Source: Fictibacillus marinisediminis
GTDB taxonomy: Bacteria; Bacillota; Bacilli; Bacillales; Fictibacillaceae
Assembly (NCBI RefSeq): GCF_023149135.1
Contig: NZ_JAIWJX010000002.1
Span: forward strand, 186,001-250,000
Direction: 5' to 3'
DNA: 64,000 bases
The notes below the pieces were generated by a model. It saw nothing but the letters and a program-made list of their open reading frames with translations, ran no database searches and had not been told where the DNA came from. Position 1 is the first letter of the stretch. Each line of letters starts with the position of its first letter. Shown in pieces: positions 24,085 through 31,690 of this stretch. The translations under genes and the position numbers were made by a program.

Positions 24085-24612
24085 ATGGAAGAGACAGTGA
24101 GATGCAAGTGGAGCCGTGACAGTGAACTTCTGACGGCATATCACGATGAAGAGTGGGGGAAACAGGTTAAAGAAGACACTAAATTATTTGAGTGTCTAGC
24201 TTTAGAGATGTTCCAAGCGGGCCTCAGCTGGAGGACGATCCTGCACAAACGTGAGAATTTCAGAGAAGCATTCTGTCAGTTTGATATCAAAAAAGTTATG
24301 AATTTCACTGAGGACGATATTGAACGGCTGTTAAGTAATGAAGGCATTGTCAGACACCGAAGAAAGATTGAAGCAACCATTGAGAATGCAAGAAGATGTG
24401 ATGTGCTGATTAAAGAGCACGGGGGCCTTATTACTTTTTTTGAGCAGCTGCCAGCGGATCATCTGGAGAAGCAAAAGGCCATCAAGCAGACATTCAGACA
24501 TATCGGACTGACAACTGCGGAAAGCTTTTTAATGGCAACGGGAATGATGCAGCCGCAGCATGAGGAAGGCTGCCATCTCCATTCACAGGCAATAAAGGAA
24601 AAGGCCAGATAA
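24085..24612 (+). CDS. tag: DNA-3-methyladenine glycosylase I
   Basis: A 175-residue base-excision enzyme that removes 3-methyladenine from alkylated DNA. It has the Tag start RCKWS...YHDEEWG, the GLSW motif region MFQAGLSWRTIL, and the zinc-snap ligands Cys7, His20 and the C-terminal H-x3-C (QHEEGC). The start is ATG 24085, eight bases after AGGAGG; the longer frame from 24052 would translate the palindromic repeat. The 46-base gap to the L,D-transpeptidase gene contains a hairpin and no T-run, so the two may share a transcript. Confidence 0.92.
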   Translation: MEETVRCKWSRDSELLTAYHDEEWGKQVKEDTKLFECLALEMFQAGLSWRTILHKRENFREAFCQFDIKKVMNFTEDDIERLLSNEGIVRHRRKIEATIENARRCDVLIKEHGGLITFFEQLPADHLEKQKAIKQTFRHIGLTTAESFLMATGMMQPQHEEGCHLHSQAIKEKAR

Positions 24613-24617
24613 CAGAA

Positions 24618-24652
24618 CCACCTCCACTTACATACTGTAAGAGTGGAGGTGG
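24618..24652 (+). promoter_or_regulatory. Hairpin masking the L,D-transpeptidase ribosome-binding site
   Basis: CCACCTCCA (24618-24626) pairs with TGGAGGTGG (24644-24652), with an inner CTTAC/GTAAG stem. The 3' arm contains the GGAGG Shine-Dalgarno of the gene that starts at 24658. No T-run follows, so translational control is more likely than termination. Confidence 0.6.
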
Positions 24653-24657
24653 CTCAA

Positions 24658-24993
24658 TTGGCGTATGAAATTTTAATATCGGTTGGCCGCAGGAGACTTG
24701 CTTTAATGCAAAACGGAAGGACAATCAAGCGATATCCTATAGCAGTGGGTAAAATGCTGACCCCGACCCCAGTGGGTACGTATCGAATTATTAATAAACA
24801 GCCTAATCCAGGCGGTCCCTATGGAGCCATGTGGATGGGCCTCTCAGCGCCCCATTATGGGATTCATGGGACCAACAACCCGTCATCCATCGGAAAAAGG
24901 GTATCAAAAGGATGCATCAGAATGTTTAACAGAGATGTGCTCGAATTGTCCAGAATTCTTCCGGTTGGTACGAAAGTTTATATTGGGAGATGA
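24658..24993 (+). CDS. L,D-transpeptidase (YkuD domain)
   Basis: A 111-residue protein that is nearly all YkuD catalytic domain. The active-site motif [20 protein letters not shown] holds His70, Cys86 and Arg88, which forms 3-3 cross-links or links proteins to peptidoglycan. There is no signal peptide and no LysM domain, as in minimal YkuD proteins found in spores or anchored by partners. I choose TTG 24658 because GGAGG lies eight bases upstream and the protein then begins like family members (MAYEILISV); a GTG at 24643 is in frame. Confidence 0.88.
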   Translation: MAYEILISVGRRRLALMQNGRTIKRYPIAVGKMLTPTPVGTYRIINKQPNPGGPYGAMWMGLSAPHYGIHGTNNPSSIGKRVSKGCIRMFNRDVLELSRILPVGTKVYIGR

Positions 24994-25014
24994 AAAAAAG
25001 AGCCTAAGCGGCTC
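24993..25014 (-). terminator. Terminator of the peptide-receptor operon
   Basis: On the minus strand, a GAGCC / GGCTC stem with a five-base loop is followed by seven T. It lies 12 bases beyond the propeptide stop. Confidence 0.75.
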
Positions 25015-25025
25015 AAAATATATAA

Positions 25026-25256
25026 TCAGCAACTGCTAGAACCCAAGTCAGGTAACTCATCAAAAGCTACAAGTTTAGGGCTTGTTTTAGGAAGTTCATC
25101 AAAGGCAGTAAGCTTAAAGGTTTTAGGAAGTTCATCAAAGGCAGTAAGCTTCACGATTGTTTTAGGAAGCTCATCAAATGCGCTGTTTTTAAAAATAGGG
25201 AAAGCTAAAGCCATCATAAATGTTAGGATCAAAAAACCAGTAATAACTCTTTTCAT
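25026..25256 (-). CDS. Secreted signalling propeptide with four AFDELP repeats
   Basis: This 76-residue pre-propeptide has a short Phr-like secretion signal (MKRVITGFLILTFMMALAFP) followed by four copies of an octapeptide: AFDELPKT at residues 26-33, 39-46 and 51-58, and AFDELPDL at 64-71. The repeats are separated by K/T/L/V-rich linkers of 5 residues and end in GSSSC. The start is ATG 25256, eight bases after GGAGG; the ATG at 25271 overlaps the receptor stop and is less likely. It lies immediately downstream of, and is probably co-transcribed with, an HTH-TPR receptor. By analogy to Phr, PapR and NprX, mature AFDELP-type peptides would be re-imported and bind the receptor. Confidence 0.8.
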   Translation of the reverse strand: MKRVITGFLILTFMMALAFPIFKNSAFDELPKTIVKLTAFDELPKTFKLTAFDELPKTSPKLVAFDELPDLGSSSC

Positions 25257-25270
25257 GAAAAATTCCTCCA

Positions 25271-26542
25271 TTAAAATATCTTTTTTCTACTATTATTTGA
25301 TATTCTATAGAACAAACTTGCCTTTTTATATTGGCTTTGATCAAAATATGAATCAGCAAGCAGTTCAGAATAAAGCGAAACATATTCCCACATATTTCTT
25401 TTTTCAAAATGAGGTATAGCTTCTTTACTAACAAATGTTTCAAACTCTGACCAGGTATATTCCGAACCTTCAACTCTATAATTTAATATTTGCAAATGGT
25501 AATAAAAATCACTAGTCGTATTATTACCCAAGTTATCAAAGCTTTTTTTTATCCACTGTCGGGCCTGTTCAAAATCCTGAAGTTCAAAAAATTCTTGAGC
25601 CAGCATATAACTGGTTCCAGCTATACGTTCAGGGTCCCCATCTTTCTCTTTAAAAAAAAGACTTTTTTTAAAAAATTCTACAGCTTTAAGATGTTCTTTT
25701 TTACAAGAAAAAACATAGCCGAGGTTATGATAAATAACACCTGAGGTGAAATTATCATGAAACGATCTAGAATATTTTAAAGCTTGATTAAGGTGATATT
25801 CTGCTTGATCGTAATTTTGAACTCTTCTGTAGCTAATAGCTAGCAATATTTGACAATCCGCACTTCTACTATAATTATATTCTTTATCAAAAATTCCTAT
25901 CGCTTTAAAGGCATAAGAATTGACTGCGCTTATACGCATCAAGTAACCATAGGCAAGAGCGGTTAAATAGTATAATACTGCAACATCACTCTCGTTAATA
26001 TTACTGTTTGTTGTATTGTAAATGTCTTCAGCTTTTTTGAAAAATTGTATTGAAAGTTTATGATTATTTTGATTAATATTAAGGCTGCCCGAAACAATAT
26101 TAAAATAGAATATAAGTTCAGGCGTAAGTTGCTCTTTTAGATTATTAACTTTTAATAAAAGATTGCTGGCTGCATTTATGTTTGGGTTTGCCGTAACAAT
26201 ATAATACCTCGCCAAAAACAACTCATATCTCAAAATAAGCTCAGGCTCATTTACGATTTGCATTTTTTCCTGAACTTTCTCAAAAAAATCATCAGCTTCC
26301 TCAAACCGACGATTCACCATCATCATATTCCACTCATTGAGCAGTTCGAGGATCTCGTTGCTGTCGACTTCCTCGGGCGAAATACCTAAACGTTCACATA
26401 GGAGATTAATGACTTCCTCGCTGGACTTCGCATCCCCTTTCTCAATCTTACTCAAGTAGGAAACAGAACAGATTCCCTGAGCCAGTTCTTCCTGGGTTAG
26501 GCCTTTGGTTTTCCTATAATATCTTATTCTTTGACCGACCAT
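25271..26542 (-). CDS. HTH-TPR transcriptional regulator, RNPP family (NprR/PlcR-like)
   Basis: A 423-residue protein. Residues 1-62 are an XRE-type HTH (RIRYYRKTKGLTQEELAQGI, SYLSKIEKGDAKSSEEV); the rest is a TPR superhelix with repeats such as AEYHLNQALKYS, GVIYHNLGYVFSCKKEHLKAVEFFKKSL and AGTSYMLAQEFFELQDFEQARQW. This layout and length match NprR and related RNPP peptide receptors that bind re-imported oligopeptides. The gene is clearly more AT-rich than its neighbours, suggesting transfer or diversifying selection. GGGGGA precedes ATG 26542. The propeptide gene begins 15 bases past its stop. A perfect inverted repeat lies in the divergent promoter region. Confidence 0.88.
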   Translation of the reverse strand: MVGQRIRYYRKTKGLTQEELAQGICSVSYLSKIEKGDAKSSEEVINLLCERLGISPEEVDSNEILELLNEWNMMMVNRRFEEADDFFEKVQEKMQIVNEPELILRYELFLARYYIVTANPNINAASNLLLKVNNLKEQLTPELIFYFNIVSGSLNINQNNHKLSIQFFKKAEDIYNTTNSNINESDVAVLYYLTALAYGYLMRISAVNSYAFKAIGIFDKEYNYSRSADCQILLAISYRRVQNYDQAEYHLNQALKYSRSFHDNFTSGVIYHNLGYVFSCKKEHLKAVEFFKKSLFFKEKDGDPERIAGTSYMLAQEFFELQDFEQARQWIKKSFDNLGNNTTSDFYYHLQILNYRVEGSEYTWSEFETFVSKEAIPHFEKRNMWEYVSLYSELLADSYFDQSQYKKASLFYRISNNSRKKIF

Positions 26543-26640
26543 AAAATCCCCCTTTCCGAACTTGGGAAAATTGTCATGCTAACCCCCTGCTCATCACGTA
26601 CCAATACTACTACTTTTCCCAATACATACCTACAGAATAG

Positions 26641-26663
26641 TCTGTTAAGATAAATATAACAGA
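26641..26663. promoter_or_regulatory. Candidate operator between the receptor and a divergent gene
   Basis: TCTGTTA-N9-TAACAGA is a perfect 7-bp dyad. It lies about 100 bases upstream of the receptor gene and about 105 bases before the divergent gene. A weak promoter TTGCTA-N17-TAATTT (26677-26705) points toward the divergent gene. Confidence 0.5.
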
Positions 26664-26767
26664 AAATAATCAGTTTTTGCTAGAATTACACAATTAAAAT
26701 AATTTCAAAGACTTGTCCGGATGGTAAGAAAGTTATAACCGGCAATAAAGAAATGGAGGAGAACATA

Positions 26768-27655
26768 ATGGCGAAAATGTATACATTATCAGCACAAGAA
26801 TCGGACATCCAGGAGCTGCTATATGTCTCAAATGATCCAGGTTCAGCCGGAAAGCCTTCAGCCAGCGAACTTGATGACTCTACTCCATATACTGATGTGT
26901 TCATGGATAATAAAAAAAATTACTGGTTTGCCAAAGCCGAGGATACCAAAAACAAACGGCACACCATCTATATCTTTGACCATAAAAATGGCAGGCTCAT
27001 CTCACATAAAGTCAACGGCCGACCGAATTTTTATGAGTTTGATGACAGTGTTGTCATCGCTTGTGAAGGTGATGGGTCTAAAGGCTCGCTTCTTATTTTC
27101 TCAAAGGAACAGCCGAAGCTTATAAAAGAATGGAAAGTGAACGGTTACCTGTGGGAAGTCGAGAAGAATCAAGGAGCCATTTATGTTTCCTGTTATATTG
27201 TAGAGGAAGATCAAGCGGTCCTCTACGTCATTAAAGACAATAAGAAAAAAAGGGTGAACCTGGGAAAGAATATGGCACCTACCGATATCCTTTGCATTAA
27301 GGATGAGGTTTACATTTCAGCGGCTCCCATTCTAAATGGCGATCCCAAGAAAATCATTGTCCTGAACAGTAAAGAGAAAGTGGTAAGAGAATATCCGCTA
27401 AGCATATCACCGAGAACACTCTATCATGTAGAGGATGAGATCATGGTGTATGAATTGGATCTTGCCACAGGGAAAACGGAAAAGATTGTATATGTAAATC
27501 TGAATACAGGTGAACAGTTCACACATGCGATTCCAAATTCGCAAGTGGTGGAATGTACGAGCCGCTCGCTTTCTCTCCTGCAGCAAGACAGCAAAACCTT
27601 GTTTACGTGGGACCATACGAATCGGAAAATCGTTGAAAGCCGAAAGATTTCTTAA
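26768..27655 (+). CDS. Hypothetical protein, beta-propeller-like
   Basis: I do not recognise a named family. The 295-residue product has no signal peptide and shows repeated short beta-strand pairs with aromatic-Asp turns (IYIFDHKNGRLISHKV, GSLLIFSKEQPKLI, ICIKDEVYISAAP-type, EIMVYELDLATGKTEKIVYV), as expected for a cytosolic beta-propeller. The start is ATG 26768, seven bases after GGAGG. It is transcribed divergently from the RNPP receptor across a perfect dyad, so it is a candidate target of the peptide system. A terminator follows. Confidence 0.65.
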   Translation: MAKMYTLSAQESDIQELLYVSNDPGSAGKPSASELDDSTPYTDVFMDNKKNYWFAKAEDTKNKRHTIYIFDHKNGRLISHKVNGRPNFYEFDDSVVIACEGDGSKGSLLIFSKEQPKLIKEWKVNGYLWEVEKNQGAIYVSCYIVEEDQAVLYVIKDNKKKRVNLGKNMAPTDILCIKDEVYISAAPILNGDPKKIIVLNSKEKVVREYPLSISPRTLYHVEDEIMVYELDLATGKTEKIVYVNLNTGEQFTHAIPNSQVVECTSRSLSLLQQDSKTLFTWDHTNRKIVESRKIS

Positions 27656-27674
27656 ATCAATACACATAATGTTC

Positions 27675-27706
27675 AATCCTGCGGTGGTGATACTGCAGGA
27701 TTTTTT
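27675..27706 (+). terminator. Intrinsic terminator
   Basis: AATCCTGC / GCAGGATT stem followed by a T-run. Confidence 0.85.
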
Positions 27707-27765
27707 CTTATTCGGAAGAAGAGGTTATCTAATGAAAGAACGTCCTTTTGAAAGGAGGGAGATGC

Positions 27766-28158
27766 GTGAAAGAAAGAGAATGGATCCCTGGAATCAACCA
27801 TATTGAATTCTGGGTGAACTCGATGGAAGAGTCTATGAAATTTTATGAAACGCTGTTTGCTTTGATCGGGTGGAAGGAGATTAGGAAAGGCATGTTCAGT
27901 TCTGGACATATCGAGATCTATTTAAAGGAGGCCGGTGTTCTGCGGACTGATTCTGCAGGGCCAAGGCACATTTGCTTTCAGGCAGTCTCACGCGATGTGG
28001 TTGATCGTGTCGGCAGCTATCTGCAGGAAACCGGTGCAGAGATGATCAGGGGCCCTGTTGAAGTACCCCGCTATTCAAAGGGATATTATACGGTAGACTT
28101 CAGAGATCCTGACGGATATGTGCTGGAAGTTGCACATACTCCACACATGAAGCTCTAA
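27766..28158 (+). CDS. VOC family (glyoxalase-like) protein
   Basis: This 130-residue protein has the two VOC repeats: GINHIEFWVNSMEESMKFYETLF at the start and, later, PRHICFQAVSRDVVDRV...YTVDFRDPDGYVLEVAH. Likely metal ligands are His in NHIEF, His in RHICF and Glu in LEVAH. The start is GTG 27766, six bases after GGAGGG. The function (dioxygenase, lyase or resistance) cannot be told. A decayed Nudix gene follows 20 bases later. Confidence 0.8.
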   Translation: MKEREWIPGINHIEFWVNSMEESMKFYETLFALIGWKEIRKGMFSSGHIEIYLKEAGVLRTDSAGPRHICFQAVSRDVVDRVGSYLQETGAEMIRGPVEVPRYSKGYYTVDFRDPDGYVLEVAHTPHMKL

Positions 28159-28178
28159 TAAAGGAGAAATGATAAAGG

Positions 28179-28494
28179 ATGGACGCAGTCTGGAATGGAG
28201 CGGCGGGAATTTGCAGAAACGATGAAAACAAAATTGTCATGGTGCTGCAGGGTCAGATGGGGGAAGAAAAGAGATGGGGCGTACCATCAGGGCAGGTTGA
28301 ATCCGTGGAAACGTTTCAAGGATGCTGTGCCCGGGAATTTTGGGAGGAAACAGGTTATCGGTAAATGTGGGCAGCCCGACCAGCTGATCCATGAAATCTC
28401 CTGGATAACGGCAGAAGAAATTGGCCGGTTAATTCTCTCTTTTCCGGAAGACCATCCTGTTTTAGTTGAAATGGATGAACCGCTCTCTGTTTAG
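28179..28494 (+). pseudogene. Nudix hydrolase, broken by internal deletion and frameshift
   Basis: The first frame (28179-28364) encodes 61 residues that end just after an intact Nudix box (G-x5-E-x7-REFWEETG, residues about 38-60) with a stop. The C-terminal part of a Nudix domain (DQLIHEISWITAEEIGRLI...HPVLVEMDE) continues in another frame to 28494. Compared with a normal domain of about 130-150 residues, roughly 30 residues between the Nudix box and this tail are missing. A deletion with a frame change explains both. The first 61 residues could still be translated. Confidence 0.75.
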
Positions 28495-28518
28495 AAAAAA
28501 TGTTAGGGGAGGAGAAAA

Positions 28519-28860
28519 ATGAGCAGATATATTCGAAAGGGCACGGCGGCTGACTTTCAAAATATGAAAGAATTAGTAGGAAATCCGGATAATTTAATGG
28601 ATGAATGGTCAAAAGAACAATGGGTCTCCGCGTTGGAACGTGAAGATGTCGGGGTGTTTGCTGCGGAGGAAGAGGGAGTTCTTCATGGTTATGCGGTTGT
28701 CCGGCTCAACAAGAAGGATCCCGTTTCCTTAACAGAAAAGCCCAGGGCTCTCATCACCCATTTATGTACCATGTCCGGGGAGGGCCAGTTGCGCCAAATG
28801 CTTGTGCAGCACTGTTTGGCCTGGGCGAGGAAAAAAGGAGCCAGAGATTTTGAGATGTAG
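28519..28860 (+). pseudogene. GNAT acetyltransferase, C-terminally truncated
   Basis: This 113-residue frame begins like a GNAT protein (YIRKGTAADFQNMKEL), contains the acceptor strands (GVFAAEEEGVLHGYAVVRL, RALITHLCTM) and a weak acetyl-CoA loop (SGEGQLRQMLVQHCLAWARKKGARDFEM), then stops. The canonical C-terminal part (N..A..fYek.GF) is absent, and the downstream bases do not encode it in any frame. GGGGAGG precedes ATG 28519, so a short product may be made, but normal activity is doubtful. Right beside it is the broken Nudix gene. Confidence 0.55.
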
Positions 28861-28886
28861 CAGCGGTCAGGAAAGGGAGTGATCTT

Positions 28887-29831
28887 GTGAACCATCAATT
28901 TTTAGCGAAGTGGAAATGGTATGAAATAGAGTCAGCAGGACAAAAGGCACAATACCTCAAGAACATGGTTCACGAGCTGCCGGATAGTTCTCACTGGATC
29001 AACAATATAAAAGAAGAAACAAGCAATTATTTACGAATAGAGCACGACGGCAGCCCCGTCCTGAACGGCTGCCTTATCTATGAAAAAGAGGATCTGGGAG
29101 AAGATGAATATAACAATGATTTCTTCCATTTCTACGTAACAAAAAATTATTTTGTTACAGTAGGGCTGGATGTTACGAAGCTGATCCGGACAGAGAAAAA
29201 AGGCATGCTTGAACAGATGCATCAATGCGAAACAGCGGCAGAAGGCTTTTTTATCCTCCTTGGCGAAGTGCTGAACAACTATCTCGACGGAATCGATAAA
29301 TTCGAGCACAGGCTGAAAACCCTTCAGCATGATATGAAGAAAAATAATAATCAAAACCTGCTGGAACGCATTTATGATCTGCGCCAGGAATTATTAATTT
29401 GGACAGACCTGACCATACCAGTTGACGAAATTAAGCTGGCAGCGGCAGAAGCATTTTTAGATGGCATTACAGAAACAAGAGAATACAGGAGGACGAGCGT
29501 CAGGATCGAACGTACACTGAATCTGATCAGCCATTACAAACAAGATATAGATACAATGATCAACCTTGAAGAAGTTCTTTCTTCACATCGAGGAAACGAA
29601 ATTATGAAGACACTCACGGTTATGACCGTTATCTTCACTCCGGGTATGATGCTCGGCTCAATCTGGGGTATGAATTTCAAGAACATGCCCGAGCTCGATT
29701 GGAAAACGGGATATGCTTGGGCACTGGGTCTCATCGGTTTATCTATCATCAGTATCTACATATGGCTCAGGATGAAAGGGTGGACAGGAGACCTTTTAAA
29801 AAGCCGCAGAAAAAAACACCGGTTCAAATAA
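28887..29831 (+). CDS. CorA-like Mg2+ transporter family protein
   Basis: A 314-residue CorA-type protein: an N-terminal cytoplasmic alpha/beta domain, a long stalk helix (about 150-240) with KTLQHDMKKN and LRQELLIW, then two C-terminal helices with the pore signature GMN in SIWGMNFKNMPEL. The lysine-rich tail is typical. The start is GTG 28887 after GGGAG. It probably carries divalent cations; the divergent N-terminus makes the exact ion uncertain. Confidence 0.85.
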   Translation: MNHQFLAKWKWYEIESAGQKAQYLKNMVHELPDSSHWINNIKEETSNYLRIEHDGSPVLNGCLIYEKEDLGEDEYNNDFFHFYVTKNYFVTVGLDVTKLIRTEKKGMLEQMHQCETAAEGFFILLGEVLNNYLDGIDKFEHRLKTLQHDMKKNNNQNLLERIYDLRQELLIWTDLTIPVDEIKLAAAEAFLDGITETREYRRTSVRIERTLNLISHYKQDIDTMINLEEVLSSHRGNEIMKTLTVMTVIFTPGMMLGSIWGMNFKNMPELDWKTGYAWALGLIGLSIISIYIWLRMKGWTGDLLKSRRKKHRFK

Positions 29832-30026
29832 ATACACACTTCCGTGAAAAAAAATATAAACATTTGCCGCAAAAATCCGATAGAAAAAAAGATTTGACTA
29901 CTTTTGTCGAATCCTAAAACTATTGGGAAAAAATTTTAATTAAAAACCAACCAACTTACCATTAATAGCAGGATATTTCGTTCGAAATGTTATAGGGAGT
30001 ATGTAGACGGGAGTTGTCAGCGGCGA
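29832..30026 (+). promoter_or_regulatory. Intergenic region with Spo0A-like box before dac
   Basis: No gene seen. TTGACT (29894-29899) and a TTTGTCGAA box (29903-29911) lie about 120 bases before the carboxypeptidase start, with only a poor -10 match downstream. The D,D-carboxypeptidase may be under Spo0A influence. Confidence 0.3.
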
Positions 30027-31247
30027 ATGAAGAAAATTTTTCAAACCATCATGTCCTTATGTTTATTATCTGGAATTCTGGCACCAACTGTACCGGTGCA
30101 CGCCAGCACAAGTGAAGCACCGAAAGTAAAAAGCCAGAGTGCCATCCTGATTGATCAGAAAACCGGGAACGTTCTTTATAATAAAAAGGACAGCAAGAAG
30201 ATGTATCCTGCAAGTATCACTAAAATTGTAACGGCAATCCTTGCCATCGAGTCCGGTAAAATGGATGAAATGGTAACCATCAGTAAAAACGCGACCCTGA
30301 CAGACGGAACAAGGGTCTATTTATCTGAGGGAGAACAGCTTCCTTTAAAGAAGCTTGTTGAGGGAATGATCGTGAACTCGGGAAATGACGCAGCTGTAGC
30401 AATTGCGGAATATCTTGCAGGAGATGTGCCTTCATTTGCCGATAAAATGAATGAATTTGCGAAAAAGGCAGGAGCCACGCATACCCATTTTGTGACGCCG
30501 AACGGATTGTTTAATCCTGATCATTATACAACAGCAGAAGATATGGCCAAGATCACTCAAGTCGCCATGAAAAATAAAGAATTCCAAAGAATTGTGAGTA
30601 TAAAAGATCTCCCTTGGCACGTAAAGGGCTGGAATACAACCCTTGTGAATCATCATCGTCTGCTCTGGGACTACCCGGGCACGACAGGGGTCAAAAACGG
30701 CTATGTCAGTCAGGCGAAACACACGCTTGTTACCTCGGTGTCCAGAAATGGAATGGATTTTATTGCGGTGGTCTTAAAAGCTCCGACGGCTAAGGCGTCT
30801 TACAGAGATACCATTTCACTTTTCGAATACGGGTTTAACCATTTTCAGAGGCAGAAACTTTCCAAAGGAACCATGATTGAGGATTCTGCCGGAAAAGAAC
30901 ATGCTTTGAAAAAGGACCTTGAATTTACACTCCCTATGGGGGAGAATTATACGAAGAATGTTTCTTCAAACGGGGAATTAACGGTGCAGGACAGCAAAGG
31001 AAATGAGCTGGCCGCAGTTCAGCTGTTTCATCCAAGCCCCAAAAAAGCAGCCAGCAAAATGGCTTCAAGCACGGCAGAAAAGGTAAAAGAAATAACGCCG
31101 CTGCAGTTAACCACAAGGACGGCAGTCTTCTTCTACAGCCTGTTTCTGCTGCTTGTCTCCTGCATGGTGATCGTCCGCATGAAAAAGAAAAAGAGAAAAG
31201 AACAGCGGATGAAAAGGCTGGCGAAGAACTATACGTTTATTAAATAA
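30027..31247 (+). CDS. D-alanyl-D-alanine carboxypeptidase (S11 family, DacF/DacA-like)
   Basis: This 406-residue penicillin-binding protein trims the terminal D-Ala from peptidoglycan stem peptides. It has a signal peptide to about Ala26, the SxxK motif SITK (Ser63, Lys66), SGN at 118-120 and KNG at 223-225 in place of the common KTG, then a beta-rich C-terminal domain (about 270-350) and a C-terminal membrane anchor (about 365-385) with a lysine-rich tail. The ribosome site is weak (GGGAG 13 bases before ATG 30027). I cannot separate DacA from DacF by sequence alone. Confidence 0.88.
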   Translation: MKKIFQTIMSLCLLSGILAPTVPVHASTSEAPKVKSQSAILIDQKTGNVLYNKKDSKKMYPASITKIVTAILAIESGKMDEMVTISKNATLTDGTRVYLSEGEQLPLKKLVEGMIVNSGNDAAVAIAEYLAGDVPSFADKMNEFAKKAGATHTHFVTPNGLFNPDHYTTAEDMAKITQVAMKNKEFQRIVSIKDLPWHVKGWNTTLVNHHRLLWDYPGTTGVKNGYVSQAKHTLVTSVSRNGMDFIAVVLKAPTAKASYRDTISLFEYGFNHFQRQKLSKGTMIEDSAGKEHALKKDLEFTLPMGENYTKNVSSNGELTVQDSKGNELAAVQLFHPSPKKAASKMASSTAEKVKEITPLQLTTRTAVFFYSLFLLLVSCMVIVRMKKKKRKEQRMKRLAKNYTFIK

Positions 31248-31270
31248 CACCTTCTTGGAGGGTGTTTTCT
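31246..31270 (+). terminator. Intrinsic terminator of the carboxypeptidase gene
   Basis: AACACCTTC / GGAGGGTGTT stem, then TTTTCTTC. The stem starts inside the stop codon. Confidence 0.7.
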
Positions 31271-31288
31271 TCTGAAATCATCATAAAT

Positions 31289-31316
31289 TTGGCAAGTGAA
31301 TCGAAAGAAATATAGT
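31289..31316 (+). promoter_or_regulatory. Sigma-A promoter of a small membrane protein
   Basis: TTGGCA (31289-31294), a 16-bp spacer and TATAGT (31311-31316), 37 bases before ATG 31353. Confidence 0.6.
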
Positions 31317-31352
31317 AGAAGTATAAATAAGGGTGCTGATAGGTGGGTTTTT

Positions 31353-31439
31353 ATGGATATTAATACGAAAATCAGGATACTTGTAGTGACAGTGTTTATT
31401 TTAATGATGATGACCGCGATCATGTCGCTGACCAATTAA
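31353..31439 (+). CDS. 28-residue membrane protein, unknown function
   Basis: The 28-residue product (MDINTKIRILVV... ending in MSLTN) is one hydrophobic helix with a charged N-terminus. It has a ribosome site AGGTGG seven bases before ATG 31353, a sigma-A promoter and a strong terminator immediately downstream, so it is probably a real small gene. No family recognised. It lies just upstream of the B12/STAS operon; the gap 31484-31690 after it contains no clear gene or promoter that I can define. Confidence 0.55.
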   Translation: MDINTKIRILVVTVFILMMMTAIMSLTN

Positions 31440-31457
31440 AAAAGTGTATTTAAACGT

Positions 31458-31483
31458 AAAGAGAGGATCTCCTCTCTTTTTTT
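31458..31483 (+). terminator. Intrinsic terminator
   Basis: AAAGAGAGG / CCTCTCTTT stem with a four-base loop and T-run. Confidence 0.88.
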
Positions 31484-31690
31484 ATGCCGCAGTACTCACA
31501 TAATTCCCTTTTAATATCCAAATAATGGGTATAACTGGATGAAGCTGCAGTGTTTTGTTATACTTGCACGAACGCTCAGGTCGCATAGTGGTTTAGTCCA
31601 TTTGAGTAAAATAGGGAAGGAAAACGTGCCCTGCTGGTTGAACAATGTATTGTAGCTAATGATGACTATCATGAGAAATGGGGTATTACA

